Of a DNA stretch of 64,000 bases, positions 30,039-42,584 are shown piece by piece. This DNA is from Leptodontidium sp. MPI-SDFR-AT-0119. Taxonomy: Eukaryota > Ascomycota > Leotiomycetes > Helotiales > Leptodontidiaceae. The first letter of the stretch is position 1. Each line of letters starts with the position of its first letter. The DNA lies in the NCBI GenBank assembly GCA_020726505.1, contig JAHLEZ010000005.1:620001-684000 (forward strand), given 5' to 3'. A program made the translations under genes and the position numbers. Below the pieces are notes generated by a model. It was not told where the DNA came from. It made no database searches and was given only the letters and a program-made list of their open reading frames with translations.

Positions 30039-32150
30039 ATCTTCTCTCTATCTATGATTCCCTACTCTCCTCTCCTAGAGGCCACCCCTTCTAGGTACAG
30101 AGTTCCCAACTTTCATCAACTATAGGACTGGGAGGCGCGTTTGCAAGTCGATGAACTACGCCAAATCCCTACAAATTGAAAATCTCTTAAGGAAAATGGC
30201 CATTATTCCAGGCCTTAGATACACATTCTAGACTTACCGCATATTATAAAGTATTTATTTCAAAACTAATAAAACCTGATTTCTCGTACCAAAACAAGCC
30301 CATGGATTTAAGGCGCGGTTCGAATATAACCCCGCTTTTGCCGTGAAGGATTTCACAGGACCTTAAGAAACTGTTGCACTACTTGTTAAATTAATTAGAC
30401 TTTCGAATTTAAGCTCCTTGTAATTCATAATTCTTGCCTGTGAGATATTCCACTGTAGAATGATCGGCAGAATACTTGACGATAGCATTTTGATGCCAGT
30501 GCTGCCCGAAATGTAGGTGCACTTACCAATCCACCATATACTCCTTGCATATTTAGAAACAGGACCATCGGTGATGATGGTGTGAGAAACGAAAAACCGA
30601 TGAATAAACTATTAACAGCTGTTCTGTACGGCGCCGAGGCCGGCGAAGGCCGTGACACCGAGGATAAACAGGACAGCGTGACCTTAATGCAAATGGTTCC
30701 GACCGCAACGTGAGGTAAACGAAGCTGATTTTGTATAGAAACCATTTATTCAAATTAAAGGTAAATGTAATTAGCTGGATGAGGGAAACACGTCTGCGAG
30801 CAATGGACACATGTAGGAACTCGAGACTCCAGTATCTGAACCCGCAGACGGCACTTCCTCGGATTTATTGCAAGGCTTTCCTGCTTCTAACCTACATCAT
30901 TCCAGATGGCATTATCTACCTCCTCTTATGGCTTGCCGACTTCCATCTTTTTCTAAGAAAATACAACCGAATCACTTCGTGCTGCGATGTTGAAAATTCA
31001 AAGAGTACGAGAGAGGCTCACCAAATCGTTCGCAAAGCATGCAAAGTTATTTACTACCCTATCCACTTTTCACTGAGCAAATACAGACCTGACCGCAAGC
31101 TTCAGAGTCGCTCACATCCGCCAAAAATTCTCAGGTGCACCTCAGTCGCGCCCGCCCGCTTAAACTCCCCCACCTCACCAAAATCTCTAACCCGTTTATA
31201 TAACCAAATAAACAACTCCAATACACGAACAGCAAAGGCAGCCCTCTATGGTCGAGTGGTCAGGGCAAATGTGTTCATGGGGGAGGAGATCATACGGATC
31301 ATAGCGTGGATCGATGGCGACGGTCGAAATCGAATACGAAACAAAAGGCAAAAGCCCAATATGACGGGCTTTTCTTCTCCCCCGGGAGTTTCTTTTGCTT
31401 CTGTTAGTCATAACTTTTTGATCCTCTTTTTTCCCCTTTCTAAGTTGAGCATTGGTTGGTTGGTGTCACTCTGTTGAAAAAAAAAATTCTTCTTCATTTT
31501 TTAGGCCGGATGTTATTTGTTTACGTTCCGCGCAGAGGAAACTCGCTTAACTTTTTGTTGTGTTACTATTGGCCCCACTGGACGGAGGACGCGACCACAG
31601 GTTGGAAAAGTAACTGCAAGGCGAAAGCGAATTATTTGCAAGCCCTGTCCGGTAGATATATTATAGTCCTTTATTACTAAATATAAGGAACTGATAGGCG
31701 TCTTTACCGAAAATCGACCTGAAAGTAGCTTTTCCGGCTTGGGGGACTTTAGGGCAGTTCGCGAATCTTATGGGCATCTGACTTTATCTCTACATGCTCT
31801 TTAGCGCACTCCAATGACGTAGTTGGATCCTTCGAGGATGGGATATCTTGCATTCCCAGCGCTTTTAGACTAGTCCTCCTTACCTACACTGGCTACACAG
31901 GGCAGGAGGCAGCTTGAATCTTAACCGAAGGCATTTCACAAGTCCCACATTAGTTTTTGCCCGATTGGCTCCTTTTGAAACGCAGGATTTTGGGATTTCA
32001 CAAGCAATCTCTCCTTGGAATCGCCATTGTGACAGCAAGATTGATTTCAATTACTGCAAGGCTTTAACAGCTTCTGAGACGTGACACAGCATGATGTGAT
32101 CCTCAAACTCAGTGTCCAGTGTCCAGTCTATCGAGTCCACCCACCCTCAA
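30039..32150. other. gene-poor region with one doubtful frame
   Basis: A plus-strand frame of 248 codons (30731-31477) has one hydrophobic stretch but an odd, basic, tRNA-leader-like composition and no domain. I do not count it as a gene. Around 30620-30690 the minus strand reads VLFILGVTAFAGLGAV, which may be a scrap of a membrane protein gene. The rest shows nothing. Confidence 0.4.
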
Positions 32151-32878
32151 TCAGACCTTCTTAAACTGAACCTTCTGTCCAAAGAAAACGACCCAGTCCT
32201 CTTGACCAGCAGCCTTCTTGGCCTTCTTAGCTCTCCTAGCCAACCAAGCGCGGTGTCGGTCATTATTAAGCTTCACAGCCTCCTCCCATTCCTTCTGAAA
32301 CTTGTGGCCCTTAAGTTTGACCGGATCTCCCTTGGTAGACTTCCGAAGGGCCTGCAGGCGGTCTAGCTCCTCGGGGAGGATCATGATCGACTTTTTGCAA
32401 CCCTTGACCTTGTCCACGGCGAAGGGCTCGTGCTTGATCCATGGGTAGTCCTTTCGGATGAGAGATAGCTCGAGCTCGGTGACTTTGACGCGGTGGATTC
32501 CGAACGCTGTGCGCTTGTGGTATGGTACCTTGGCTTGCTTGCGAGGTTTCTTGGGGGCGCTTTCACCTTCGGTCTCGGAGCTGGTGGATGGATCGGCATG
32601 GCGGCGTTTGGCAGGACGGGTTCGGGCACGAGTGCGCTTGGGGGTCTTTGGCTAGACAGTACACCAAGTTATCAGCATACTGGAAACTATAATGGTAGAT
32701 GATAGGGGAGGGAGGAATAGACTCACCTTTGGTTGAAGAGGGCCTGGGTTGATGGTGAGGTTCTTCTCCGAAGACGTGGCATCGGATTCGGCCTGCATAA
32801 AGAGAATACAGCATTAGAATTATGTCTAGAGAAGGTCATGGTATGCAGGAGTGGTGTCAGACTCACGGTGTTGTCCAT
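32151..32878 (-). CDS. basic nuclear-type protein, unknown function, 192 aa
   Basis: Three exons (a 12-base exon 32867-32878, then 32727-32792 and 32151-32651) join in frame. Donors are GTGAGT twice. Residues 27-60 are Arg/Lys/Pro-rich (PKTPKRTRARTRPAKRRHAD), typical of nuclear localisation. Residues 70-192 form a conserved-looking unit with VPYHKRTAFGIHRVKVTELE, then KKSIMILPEELDRLQALRKS and a very basic helix ARRAKKAKKAAGQ near the end. It ends in VQFKKV. It may bind nucleic acid or ribosome precursors (inference). The family is not recognised. Confidence 0.7.
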
Positions 32879-33798
32879 CTTGAGAACTCCGAAGTTAGCC
32901 CTCGAAGCGAGTTTTGGCGATGTTGTTGGAGTTTGTTTTCGCCTGGTCGAAAGGTCCGAGGGAGCTTTGACTATTCAATTGTGGCCTTACATAACAAGCT
33001 AGAACACGCTAGCAAAATGTGGCGTTCATCCCGGTTCAAAAGGAGCCGACGTGGACCCGCAGGGTGTCTTTGAAGTGTACAGGCTACAAACATGTCCCCT
33101 TTGCCTCAACAGTTACATCTGTTTAATATTTGCTCTCTATCTATATAGATTATCTATTAGCCTAAATTTCCCACCCCTCTCGCAGCTGAAACGTCTCACT
33201 CCTTGTACTCTTCTTTCTTTTCAACCTACCTTTCCACATCCCCACCCTTGCCATACTCGCCTTCACCACAGCTTCTCCCACAGACCTATAGACAACCCTC
33301 TAAACAATTCTCCAGAACGGATATATCTCGACATCTGCGTCCATTCGGAAATTATTTTCTTCCAATTCCAAATCTCATTTGCGGACATTATCAACTTCAG
33401 TGCTGGAGCTAGGTCCTCGGAATGGGAAACGAGACTCTCGATTCCGAAGGATTTGGGGCTCACGGTATAATTATTATTTCTTTCTTTCCTTCTTACCTCG
33501 TGGTATGAGGCAAAATGTTCACTTGAAGAGTCCGGGTCAAGAAAGAGACTGCTGTCGGTTCATCAAAGCAAATATTTGTGAGAGGCTAGAGTGCATGTTA
33601 TGTGTTGCTGTGGATCTCATCGTTGAGAGGTTTGCGAATTGTGAATTACTCTCATAATGGTTTACTTTGACTTCTTAAATACATTACTTTCTTTTTCTCG
33701 TCGGAGCTCTCCATCATTTCTTTCTTCATACTTTCATTCTTTCAGCCACGACCTTTCCCCTGCCTCAATCGGCATTGCTGTCCCAGTACCGAGCCACT
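32879..33798. other. intergenic, no gene seen
   Basis: This is the promoter side of the 32878 gene and the 3' flank of the phosphatase gene. The pyrimidine-rich tract at 33170-33300 is non-coding. Confidence 0.5.
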
Positions 33799-35317
33799 CT
33801 AGTATGTGTAAGGGTACACAGGCGGGTGAGCTCCGTCTGGGATCTCGAGTTGGCCGTGGTAGTAGTTCTTGTCTTGCTGGCTGATCCATTGGTCCTTGAT
33901 TAACGGCAGAGTTGTACGTCCGTTCCGACGGGAGTGGCAATCGGGTACTGGCTGAGGTGCCCAGGTCTTTGAGTGGAAGATACCTGGGTATGAAGCATTG
34001 AAGTAGTAATCCGAGAGAGGGACTCCATTGGCGTTATCAGGGTACCATGTGCGAAGACGATCGCCAGTCGACTTGGCGACGTTGGCGAAGACGTTCGCGC
34101 CAACGTCCCAGCGGCCGAGGGTGTACAGGTCCCAGTTTGCCTCGACGGTGGAGATCTCAGAATAGTGGTTGTAGTAGTTTGAGTCTGTTGTGCCGACTAG
34201 TTCTTCTGGTACGGAGTCGCCGAGGAGGATAGAGAAGACTTTGTTTTGGATGCTGTAGGTCTCGTTCTCGTCGAAGGTGATGAGCACGAGAGTGTTATCC
34301 ATGAAGCGCTTGTCTTCGAGCAGAGGGGCGAGGAAAGTCTTGAGCCATTCGCCGGCAACTGTAACGGAGGTGTCATGACCGTCGGATGTCATATTTGGTG
34401 TGACGAATATCCATTGCGGAAGTTGGTCTTTCTCAAGATCGACGGCGAACATGGTGGTGTTCTTGATCTTGGCGGCACGTTCGGGCTTGGTCACCACGGA
34501 GTTGTAGAGAATCTCTGGGCTGGTGTTGTGTTAGTTGGTGATATTGATGGGGGTTAGGTCGGCTTACTTGTGCTTGCGAACATAGTCGTTGGCCCCGTTC
34601 TTCTGGTTGACCCATCCGAAGCCTTCAAAGCCTGAGTAAGGCATGTCTTCTTGGTAGAGTCCCCAGCCTGAGAAGTTAGCTTTTCGTGCTCAGAAGGAAG
34701 TAAGAGATGGTATCCAAGTATTTCAGTTGCATTGAGCATGGAACTTCGGCAAGTGCAGCACAGGGGGCCGCAGCAAATAACTATTTCAATGAATGTGGTA
34801 GGCTCACTGATTCCCTTGTCTTCGAGGAGGTCAACGACGGAAGAAACATTTTGAGGAACTGCAGTGAACGGATCGCCGTTCAACCCAAAGTAGTCACTAC
34901 AATTGGGTTAGAATTGTAACTTATTTTCAGAGGAAGAAAGCCATACCCTCCTACAGCGGCCATATAGTTTGGTTCAGAAGGGTGAGTGACAGCATAGTTC
35001 TGGGTCAAAGTGATTCCCTTTTTGGCAAAAAGTTGGAAGTTGGCTAACAAGTGGATTGATTAGTGATGGGAAATTGAACGGACTACTGTTAACTCACGGT
35101 CACCAGCTGCCATATCGTAATCGGTATTCTCAAACCAGATTGAGACATAACGATCAAACGACTTTCCCTTGACCTTGCTAGTCGGGCTCAGTGTAAGTGC
35201 GGTAGCCTGGGCTGCATAGACATCGGCCGTGTCGGTAGCTGTTGGTGAAGCCGGAGCGGGAGCAGCCAATGCCACAGAAGCCAAAGAGGCAGCTGTGAAA
35301 GTGGAGGAGAAACGCAT
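33799..35317 (-). CDS. secreted acid phosphatase (phosphoesterase family, PF04185-like)
   Basis: Five exons (35098-35317, 34947-35043, 34808-34896, 34568-34667, 33799-34519) join in frame to 408 residues. Residues 1-19 are a signal peptide (LASVALAAPAP at the cleavage region). Family landmarks are YVSIWFENTDYDMA, THPSEPNYMAAVGGDYFG and LVLITFDENETY. The remainder matches fungal phosphate-repressible acid phosphatases related to phospholipase C-type phosphoesterases. They free phosphate from organic esters outside the cell or in the wall. Several sequons (NVSS, NMTS, NASY) suggest glycosylation. In moulds such genes are induced by phosphate starvation through NUC-1/PalcA-type regulators. I did not locate a binding site. 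Confidence 0.92.
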
Positions 35318-36708
35318 ATTGAAGTCTTGGAGAAGCTTGTCTTGATTTTGCTTGACTTGGCGAGGCTGAAGAAGGAGAAAGAGGGTTCAGATTGGGGATC
35401 GCCAAGGTACTTGTACTTTACCCTGGCGCCGGTAAACTGTACCTGCACTGCAGCAGGGGGCCTAGCACGACTTGTCCGAAAGAAGAAGTTCTGGAAGACT
35501 GAAGACGGTGACAGGTCGGCTTGACTTGACCTGACTATCCTAGCTGCGTGGGATTACGAACGTGCCTTGGAAGGAAGGATCGGAAAGGCCTCAGAGTAAG
35601 TAAGTACAGTGGCAGATCTAGGCGAAAGAGATGCAATGGGCTTCGCTTGATTTGTTGAATGAAGACCCTCACGAAGGTCGTCATATTCCAGATGGAGAAG
35701 TGGAGTAGTATTTGTTCTTCTTGATCTCTTGACATTCCGTGTTACCCTTTGCTCTTCCTTCCTGGCCACAGAACAGAGGCACGAGGTCATCACCAGCACC
35801 CCATTCCTCAAATTCTGATGAGTAGTTCGCTGACCGCGCCGCCCTCCGCCGTCCTTCCTCAGTGGGGTCAATTCCAGGAATTTGTTAGGTTGTCTAAACC
35901 CCCGGATGCAGACTTCCATGCCCTGATTAGCATCGTGCAGCTGTTGATTGGCAACCAGAAGTCTTGGTGCAGCAGCCTTCCATGTGCAGTGTGCATGAAG
36001 TGGCCTGGCGATACCAGAACGCTTCACGAAATGAAGAGGCGGCGTAAAGAAGCTTTTTGTCCTCCACCAGCAAAGCTAGCTAACTGCAACTAGGCAGGTG
36101 CGAGCAATGGAGCAAGCCAAACTGCCAAGGATGCCGTGCCCGTGGGGAAACAGAATCCTGTCATTGGTGGCCCCCTAAAGATAAGTAACGGCTGGCGAAG
36201 CTTTGGGAGCATGGAAGTGACATGTTGATCAGGGTCCGCCTCATCAAGAAATCGGACTGTCGGAGTTGACTGGCCACTTCTCTTGCATGGCGCACAAGAT
36301 CTTGGACTGAACAATTTCAGTGCACTTTCAATTCGAGCCTCATTTCGTCTGCAGAAAACAAAGCTTCCAGAAACCTTCCCGGCTACCTTCCTTGGAGGTT
36401 CATGTCGGCCTTTGATTTGCCGAGCCAAGCTTGCTTGTGATCATCCGAACCTCAGGACATCTTCCTCTCCTCCGCCGTCACTTGTCAACAACAACAACAA
36501 CAACCACCACAGAGCCTCTGGCGAAGATATCTCTGGGCCGTCTTCTTTGCCCAAGGTTGAGTGAAAGGGTTCCATCTGTCCACGGATACCCTTTTTACCC
36601 TCCTGCCTGGAGCTCCTCTCCAATCATGGAGTGCTGAATCAATCATCCAGACTTCGAAGTCGTACATCCTCGATCGACACTGCCACTGTCGCTTTCTCCT
36701 CACTCACC
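35318..36708. promoter_or_regulatory. divergent region between phosphatase and multicopper oxidase genes
   Basis: About 1.4 kb between two genes transcribed away from each other. Frames such as 35554-36027 (minus) look random, with Arg-rich composition and overlapping open frames on the other strand. A (CAA)n tract lies at 36486-36504. Confidence 0.5.
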
Positions 36709-38858
36709 ATGAGTTCCTACAAAGAAGAACTGTCCTCGCACGAAAACGATAGTCTCGATGATGTCGAAATGCAGGAAAGGGAGAGCGACTCAAGAGGCGA
36801 ACAAGAGGATCGACTACTGCCTTCAGAGGACAGCGAGGATGCAGGGGAGTTGGAGTACAAGGTGGAATGGCATATGCGAACCGGATGGGCCATTGCCTTC
36901 TCGATTCTAGCAGCAGGATTGACCTTGATTGGTTTGGTCTTGTTCACCAAATTCTTCATCATTGGAAAACGGGCAGCTGTTGAGGATCTGGAAGTAGTGG
37001 AGACTGGAGGCTTCCGCAGACCTGCCAGCGACTATATCCTGGATCCTTCATGGAACCTCAATGCGGCGCCAACAGTCAGAAAATACAAATGGACGGTTAT
37101 GGATATTGTTGCGAATCCGGACGGGGTGTTCAGGCCAATGATCACTATCAACGGCAAATTCCCAGGTCCGATGATTGAATGCAATGAAGGCGATACTATC
37201 ATCGTGGACATCGATAATCAGAGCGTCAATGCAACCTCAATTCATTTTCACGGAATATACCAGAATGGTACAAACCATATGGATGGGACATCGGGCATTA
37301 CCCAGTGTCCAATCGCACCAAGACGAAAGTTCCAGTACAGGTTCACGGTCACCGGGCAATCCGGTACCTACTACTATCATGGCCATCAAGCAATTCAAAT
37401 ATCTGACGGACTCTACGGACCGTTTGTCATTCACTCTCGAAACGAAAAGAAGTTGCAGCACATTCCATACGCAAGTGATCGAGTTGTGATGCTGCAAGAT
37501 TACTATCATGATATTAGCAGTCGCTTGTTAGTGAGCAATCTCGAACCGGGTAATGAATCGCCCCCAATCCCGAATGGGGCGCTGATCAATGGTTTGAACA
37601 AACGAGACTGCTCTCAATTGACAGAGCGATTGTGTGACAACAGGACTGCAACTCTTCCGGCGTTCGATTTGACGGCAAATGCACACCATCGCTTGAGGTT
37701 CATCAATGCTGGAGCTTTTGCCTGGTTCCAAGTTTCTGTTGACCAGCACGAATTTGCCATTACGGAAGCGGATGGGACGGACGTCGTCCCAACCTACGAT
37801 AGCAGGTTGATGATTGCACCAGCTCAGCGATACAGCATGGTCATCAACACGAACCAGACCGACACCGATTTGTTCTGGTTGAGAGCGAGAATGGTCACGC
37901 ATTGTTGGGCGGAGCCTGATCTTCCTGGACCTGGGGCAGATGAAGTGAAGGCAGTCATCCACTACTCAAAATCCAAGAAACCCCAACAAGACTTGTTGTC
38001 GCAACCTGCATCCAGAGCATGGAGTCAAGGGATGGAGATGCAGTGTCGGGATATGAACACCACCTCGTGGGAACCAGCGTCTTTCGAGCCGGCTCCGTCA
38101 GTTGCAGACTACTCCTACTACCTGAGGGCAAATTTGGAGATTGGAGATTGGTATGTTGAAAACCTCACCTGAAAATTAATCCCAGTTTCAATCTAGCAAC
38201 TGCTAACCCAAAGATTCACAGGAGGCTTCAGCGCGGATTCTTCAATACTTCAACTTTCAGACCAAACCTTCGGAACCCAACATTGCACCGGACGGTTGAG
38301 GGATTGGCTAGCCAGAACGAGACTTTCAATGTCATGAGAAAATTTGACGGAGTCAACGACAAATGCTATGACAAAAAGAACGACTTTACTATTCAACACT
38401 CAGGAATAAAAGTTGTTGATTTGATCATCCAGAATTTTGACGAAGGCAGCCACCCTATGCATCTTCATGGCCACAAATTCTGGGTCCTCGGCCAGGGTCA
38501 TGGAATGTTCCCTGGTTACGATACTCTCGGACTGCAGCCAGAGGGTAAAGGGACTCTCGGAGGCCAGGAACATGGTCTGGATCGTTTGATTCGAAGAGAT
38601 GTTGCAACGCCCGAAGGCTTTGGCTGGTTAGCTTTGCGATTTGTCACAGACAATCCAGGTGTATGGGCTTTTCACTGCCACATGGCCTGGCACTCAGAAG
38701 CTGGATTGCTGATGCAATTCGTCAGCCGCATCAATGAATTGGCAATATGGCAAATCCCTGAAGAGAACCAACGATTGTGCGAGGCAGACATCGAGGAGCT
38801 CGAGAAGGGTGCTGCGCCAAAAGATGATGAATGGTTTGGCTTCGGAATTGGCGGTTGA
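36709..38858 (+). CDS. membrane-anchored multicopper oxidase (laccase-like)
   Basis: Two exons (36709-38150, 38222-38858) give 692 residues. The ATG at 36709 is preferred over one 78 bases upstream. Residues 1-55 are an acidic cytosolic tail. Residues 58-85 are one hydrophobic helix without a cleavage site, so the enzyme should be a type II membrane protein with its oxidase outside or in the lumen. Three cupredoxin domains follow. The copper motifs are HFHG (179-182), YYHGH (222-226), HPMHLHGH (about 558) and HCHMAWH (about 632) with Leu at the axial position. All T1, T2 and T3 ligands appear present. The substrate cannot be read from sequence. Laccase, ferroxidase or pigment-forming phenol oxidase are all possible. 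No iron permease gene lies next to it, which argues against a Fet3-Ftr1 pair. Confidence 0.92.
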
Positions 38859-41800
38859 AGAATTAAAATCTCTTCGAAGAAATAGCATCGCGAATGCGTG
38901 CGCAGTTGTGGCTCATCTCGGAACGGATTATCTCGGACGACGGTAATCCGGATTCGCCTACTCACGTTGTGGCCGATGGATCCGAGTGTTGCGCTGCAAT
39001 GCGCTCTTTACTTTCCCCGGACATCCAAAAACACCCGAACCGAAACCGAGTGGCGAAAGTCAGTTTTTGATCCAGGAACAATTTCCAGTAAGTCGTTCCT
39101 GGCGTTTTCAGGCAGACGTTTTAAGAGTCTGGGGGAGTGAAGCGTGTGGCGAGAATGCAGCCAGCCACAAGTGCTTACTTATTGTGGTTGTGAGGTGGCT
39201 CTCGTACAGTATCATGTGTTTCGGAACGAACGCAAGGTGAGCTAGGAATGGAGGCGTTTGGAGGTGCATGTACAGTAGATCTGTACAGTTTGTTTGCCAC
39301 GAAGTAGCCTATGGGCCATGGGAGAGGCTTTTGGAATAGGCATTTTGAATAGGCATTTTGATGCGGAGACGTTGGAAGGTGGTGGCGAACACGTTTCAGG
39401 GCATGCAAGTAAGTAGGTATAGACAAAGAGCGGGATGTATGCATGGAATCATTATTACTGTTCCTGGTTTGGACTTGAGAAGTAACCTAGGTACCTAGGT
39501 ACCTTACTCGAGTGCTGTACTGTACTTAGATGGATACTATGAATGTGTATTACTAATATAATATAATATTCAAGGTAAATTTACTTCGGTACTGTACTTA
39601 CCTAGATCTTCCTAACCTTTGGCATACTAATCTTTTTGGCGAATACGCGGGGATCCGGGCATAGGAAATATTCTTTCTATGATGGATTGATTTGTAACAA
39701 ACATTCTTCGCCGCCGCAGCGTAGCTCCAGGGGGGGCAGCACAGCTGTACGCACAGTAAATGTTTATGCATAGACTTGGCGAGGTGGCTGGTGGGTTAGA
39801 TTTGGGCTTGGGTGTGGTAGCCTCGCATGCTTTCTTTTGTTGGATTGGTTTTCACAAGGCTGTTGTATCGCACAATAAAGCGAACAATTTATAATGGAAT
39901 GTTACTACCCCGATTCAGACATTGAAAGAAGTAGGGAAGGAAAAAGATCATTCAAAACGTATACTCGCTACACTTGTTGCTTAGAATTATTTCATAGAGG
40001 ATGAGAGGTTTCATGTCAACAGGAGATTGATCTAGATCTAAATTCGGCAGTACGTACATTCAATAAGTCCTTAGAATACGTACAGCACTTTTACTTCGAA
40101 GTAGAGATAGTATCCAGCGCATGAATGAATCACCACTCGACTAGTCCAGCATCAACGTAGGCGTTTATTCGATTAATGAAGTCTCCGCTTTAGTATCGGG
40201 GATATCGGACATAGTCTCTTCACTCCACAGCCACGAACTTTCTTTCACCTGGGACGATGGATGGTATTTCGGATAAAAAAGATTTGAAATTTGTATCTAG
40301 CTATCTCCAATGCTCCATCCATCCCATCCCTCCATCAAGCATCCAAGCCTCTTTGATCACTCTGAGTCATTCTGCAGCTGACACCCTCCCAAATTGTTCT
40401 AGTCTTGGTTGCGTTGCGCTGCTTGGGTCGCTGTCCCCGGTCTTTGTCAGCACGCGGTTTCCTACCTACATGCGTAGCTCACGGAAGTCAATCGAGATCT
40501 TGATTCGGATTCGGATCAGATCAGGCTTTTTTTCCCTTTTTCCTGCACGGAGCACGGCGCAACAAAAGAAACGACGCGCACCGCAGCTGCAGCCTCCACA
40601 CAGCCAGACAGACAAGACTCGAACATCAATCACCTCAGTCCATACTCATCACTCACTCGCTCACCGTCGCACGGCATCATCGCACCGCACCGCACCGCAT
40701 TGCACCCTGCCCGCTATTCCACCGCATTGCGGACTACTGTATTGCGAAGGTGGCAAATAAATTCTTCCTTCTGCACTGCGTACCGCGTAGATGCGACGAC
40801 GACATCCTGCATTGATCCATCACTGTTACTTTCCTCGGTCCCGGATCCCCTGCCTGTCCTGTCCTGTCTTGTTCACCTACAGTACCTGCTCAAAGATAGA
40901 TTCCGTGGGTTTCGATTTCTGAGGCAGACAGACCGTAGCATAGAATTCGAGTCCCTCCCTGTCCGTCCACGTCCAGAAGAAGGCTGGCTGTTTGGTGCAT
41001 GCATGGGTGCTCCTGGCCTTCCCTGCCCGCTTCGCACTGACTGACTGGCCGAGCCGATAACATCCCCCACTTCAGCCTTGTTCGCTACCTGCCCTGCCTA
41101 GCTTCACGCTCCCGTCTGAACTCCATCTCCATCCACGGCGAGGATCTCCAACCGCACCACACTGCACTGCATTGCATCAAACCCTCCAGAGAAGAAAGAG
41201 GCTTGATGACTGATCATCCAGACCAGTTGTAGCCTCACATCAACGTCAACTTCGTGTGGAGAGTAGACTGCGCCCAGCCCGGCTTCCCTTCTCCTCCGTC
41301 CGGTCTTTGTTTGTCGAGAAGAACGAAGCCCCCGCGGTCTTTGAGGGAAAGTCAAGATCCCGAGTCCGACGACAACCTTCATCGAGGGAAACCTTGGAGG
41401 TGTGTGTGGTGGATCCAGCAGCATTATCTGATTCTGTAAGAACATGCCCCAATGCGGATAGTAGGACGAGGGAAAAGGAAGATGGCGCATGAATATACCA
41501 ACTGACGATATTCAGACCTCCGACTGACCGATCAACGAACGACCAAGGCGCAGACGTGGAGCTTCCCTCGTGCAGAAGACCTCCCTACCCCGAGCATACC
41601 GAACGGCTGAGTGCTGCTTTCGTGAACATCCTCCTCCTGTCTACCTCCTCATCAACCTGTAACGGGCCAGCATTTGCGAGACGCAGACACTCTCGCATTC
41701 GACCGAGGAGCCAGTGGCGCACCTTTCCTGATCAGACGTCACCCTCTCTCCTCAGATACTGCAGCTCAGCCTGCATCAACTAGGATACAATTGAATTGGC

Positions 41801-42584
41801 CGGCAACCAGGGGACATCCCATCTGCTGCACCACCCCTTCTGGGACTGGAAGCCATCGTCGATTTGGTGCTTCGGCGGTAATACCCAACGTAGTGTTGGT
41901 GCGAGGACAGGTCTCACTCGACGTTGTCCCGTCCTCCTAAATATATCTGAGTAATCAGATTCTCCAGCTGGCTGGCTGTGGTTGATCTGCAACCGGGAAG
42001 GAAGGGGTTTGGAATCCCTCCCAAGGTCCGCCGGGGAGTAGGTTTGTGAGGTACTCGTGGCCATCGTAGTGGGAAAGCCCCTTTCGAAGACAAGGAGCTC
42101 TAAGATTGCGGTCTCGTTCCATTGGTATCCGTTGAAGGGGCGAACGAGAGTTTGGGGGACGAACAGGCAGCCTATATACGACATATCTAGGCGTGTCTAG
42201 TAGCTCCTAAGTGGACATAAGGCTGTCGGCCATCTGCATCTAGGACGCTATCTCCACCAGTGAACCCCAAGCCCTGACTGTTAGGGCTGGGTGATTGAGA
42301 CAGCACCCTGCTCTCACCTCTAGCCGTCTGCGGGAGGAGCATCCAGGACGAGTGGCTTCGCCCCTCCGCACTGACTACCATTGGCTACGTGGAGATCACA
42401 CCGTTGTCAGATCCATTGGAAGAGTGGTGAAGTAGCGATAAAGGACATATCTATCCCACAAACAGACGCGCCACTCCTGGAGGTTGCTGAGAAGATACAT
42501 ACATTACCTGGGTTGAGGTCATTCCTTCAACTATTCGTGCCTTTCATCCCCGATCTTTTTAGCTGCTATCTATCATTTATCATC
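38859..42584. other. long gene-free region upstream of a Zn(II)2Cys6 regulator
   Basis: 3.7 kb without a believable gene. A perfect palindrome, ggtacctaggtacc, sits at 39490-39503 within an acctaggt repeat. The part from 40250 to 42580 is CT-rich on the plus strand, has CACCGCAC repeats near 40680-40710 and many short frames that begin with ATG. It may be a long transcribed leader of the downstream regulator with upstream frames, or just promoter. Confidence 0.45.

Noticed and set aside
31240..31345. tRNA-like A-box (tggtcgagtgg at 31249) with a B-box-like ggtcgaaatc downstream
   Set aside because: The acceptor stem has no 3' partner, the T-arm does not fold and the spacing is too long. It may be chance or a very old relic.
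30731..31477. 248-codon plus-strand open frame
   Set aside because: No domain, and an odd basic composition that looks like translated non-coding DNA.
35554..36027. 157-codon minus-strand frame in the phosphatase/oxidase interval
   Set aside because: Random composition, open frames on both strands, no domain.
36709..38858. Ferroxidase-permease (Fet3-Ftr1) iron uptake pair
   Set aside because: No iron permease gene is adjacent, and the anchor is N-terminal, unlike Fet3.
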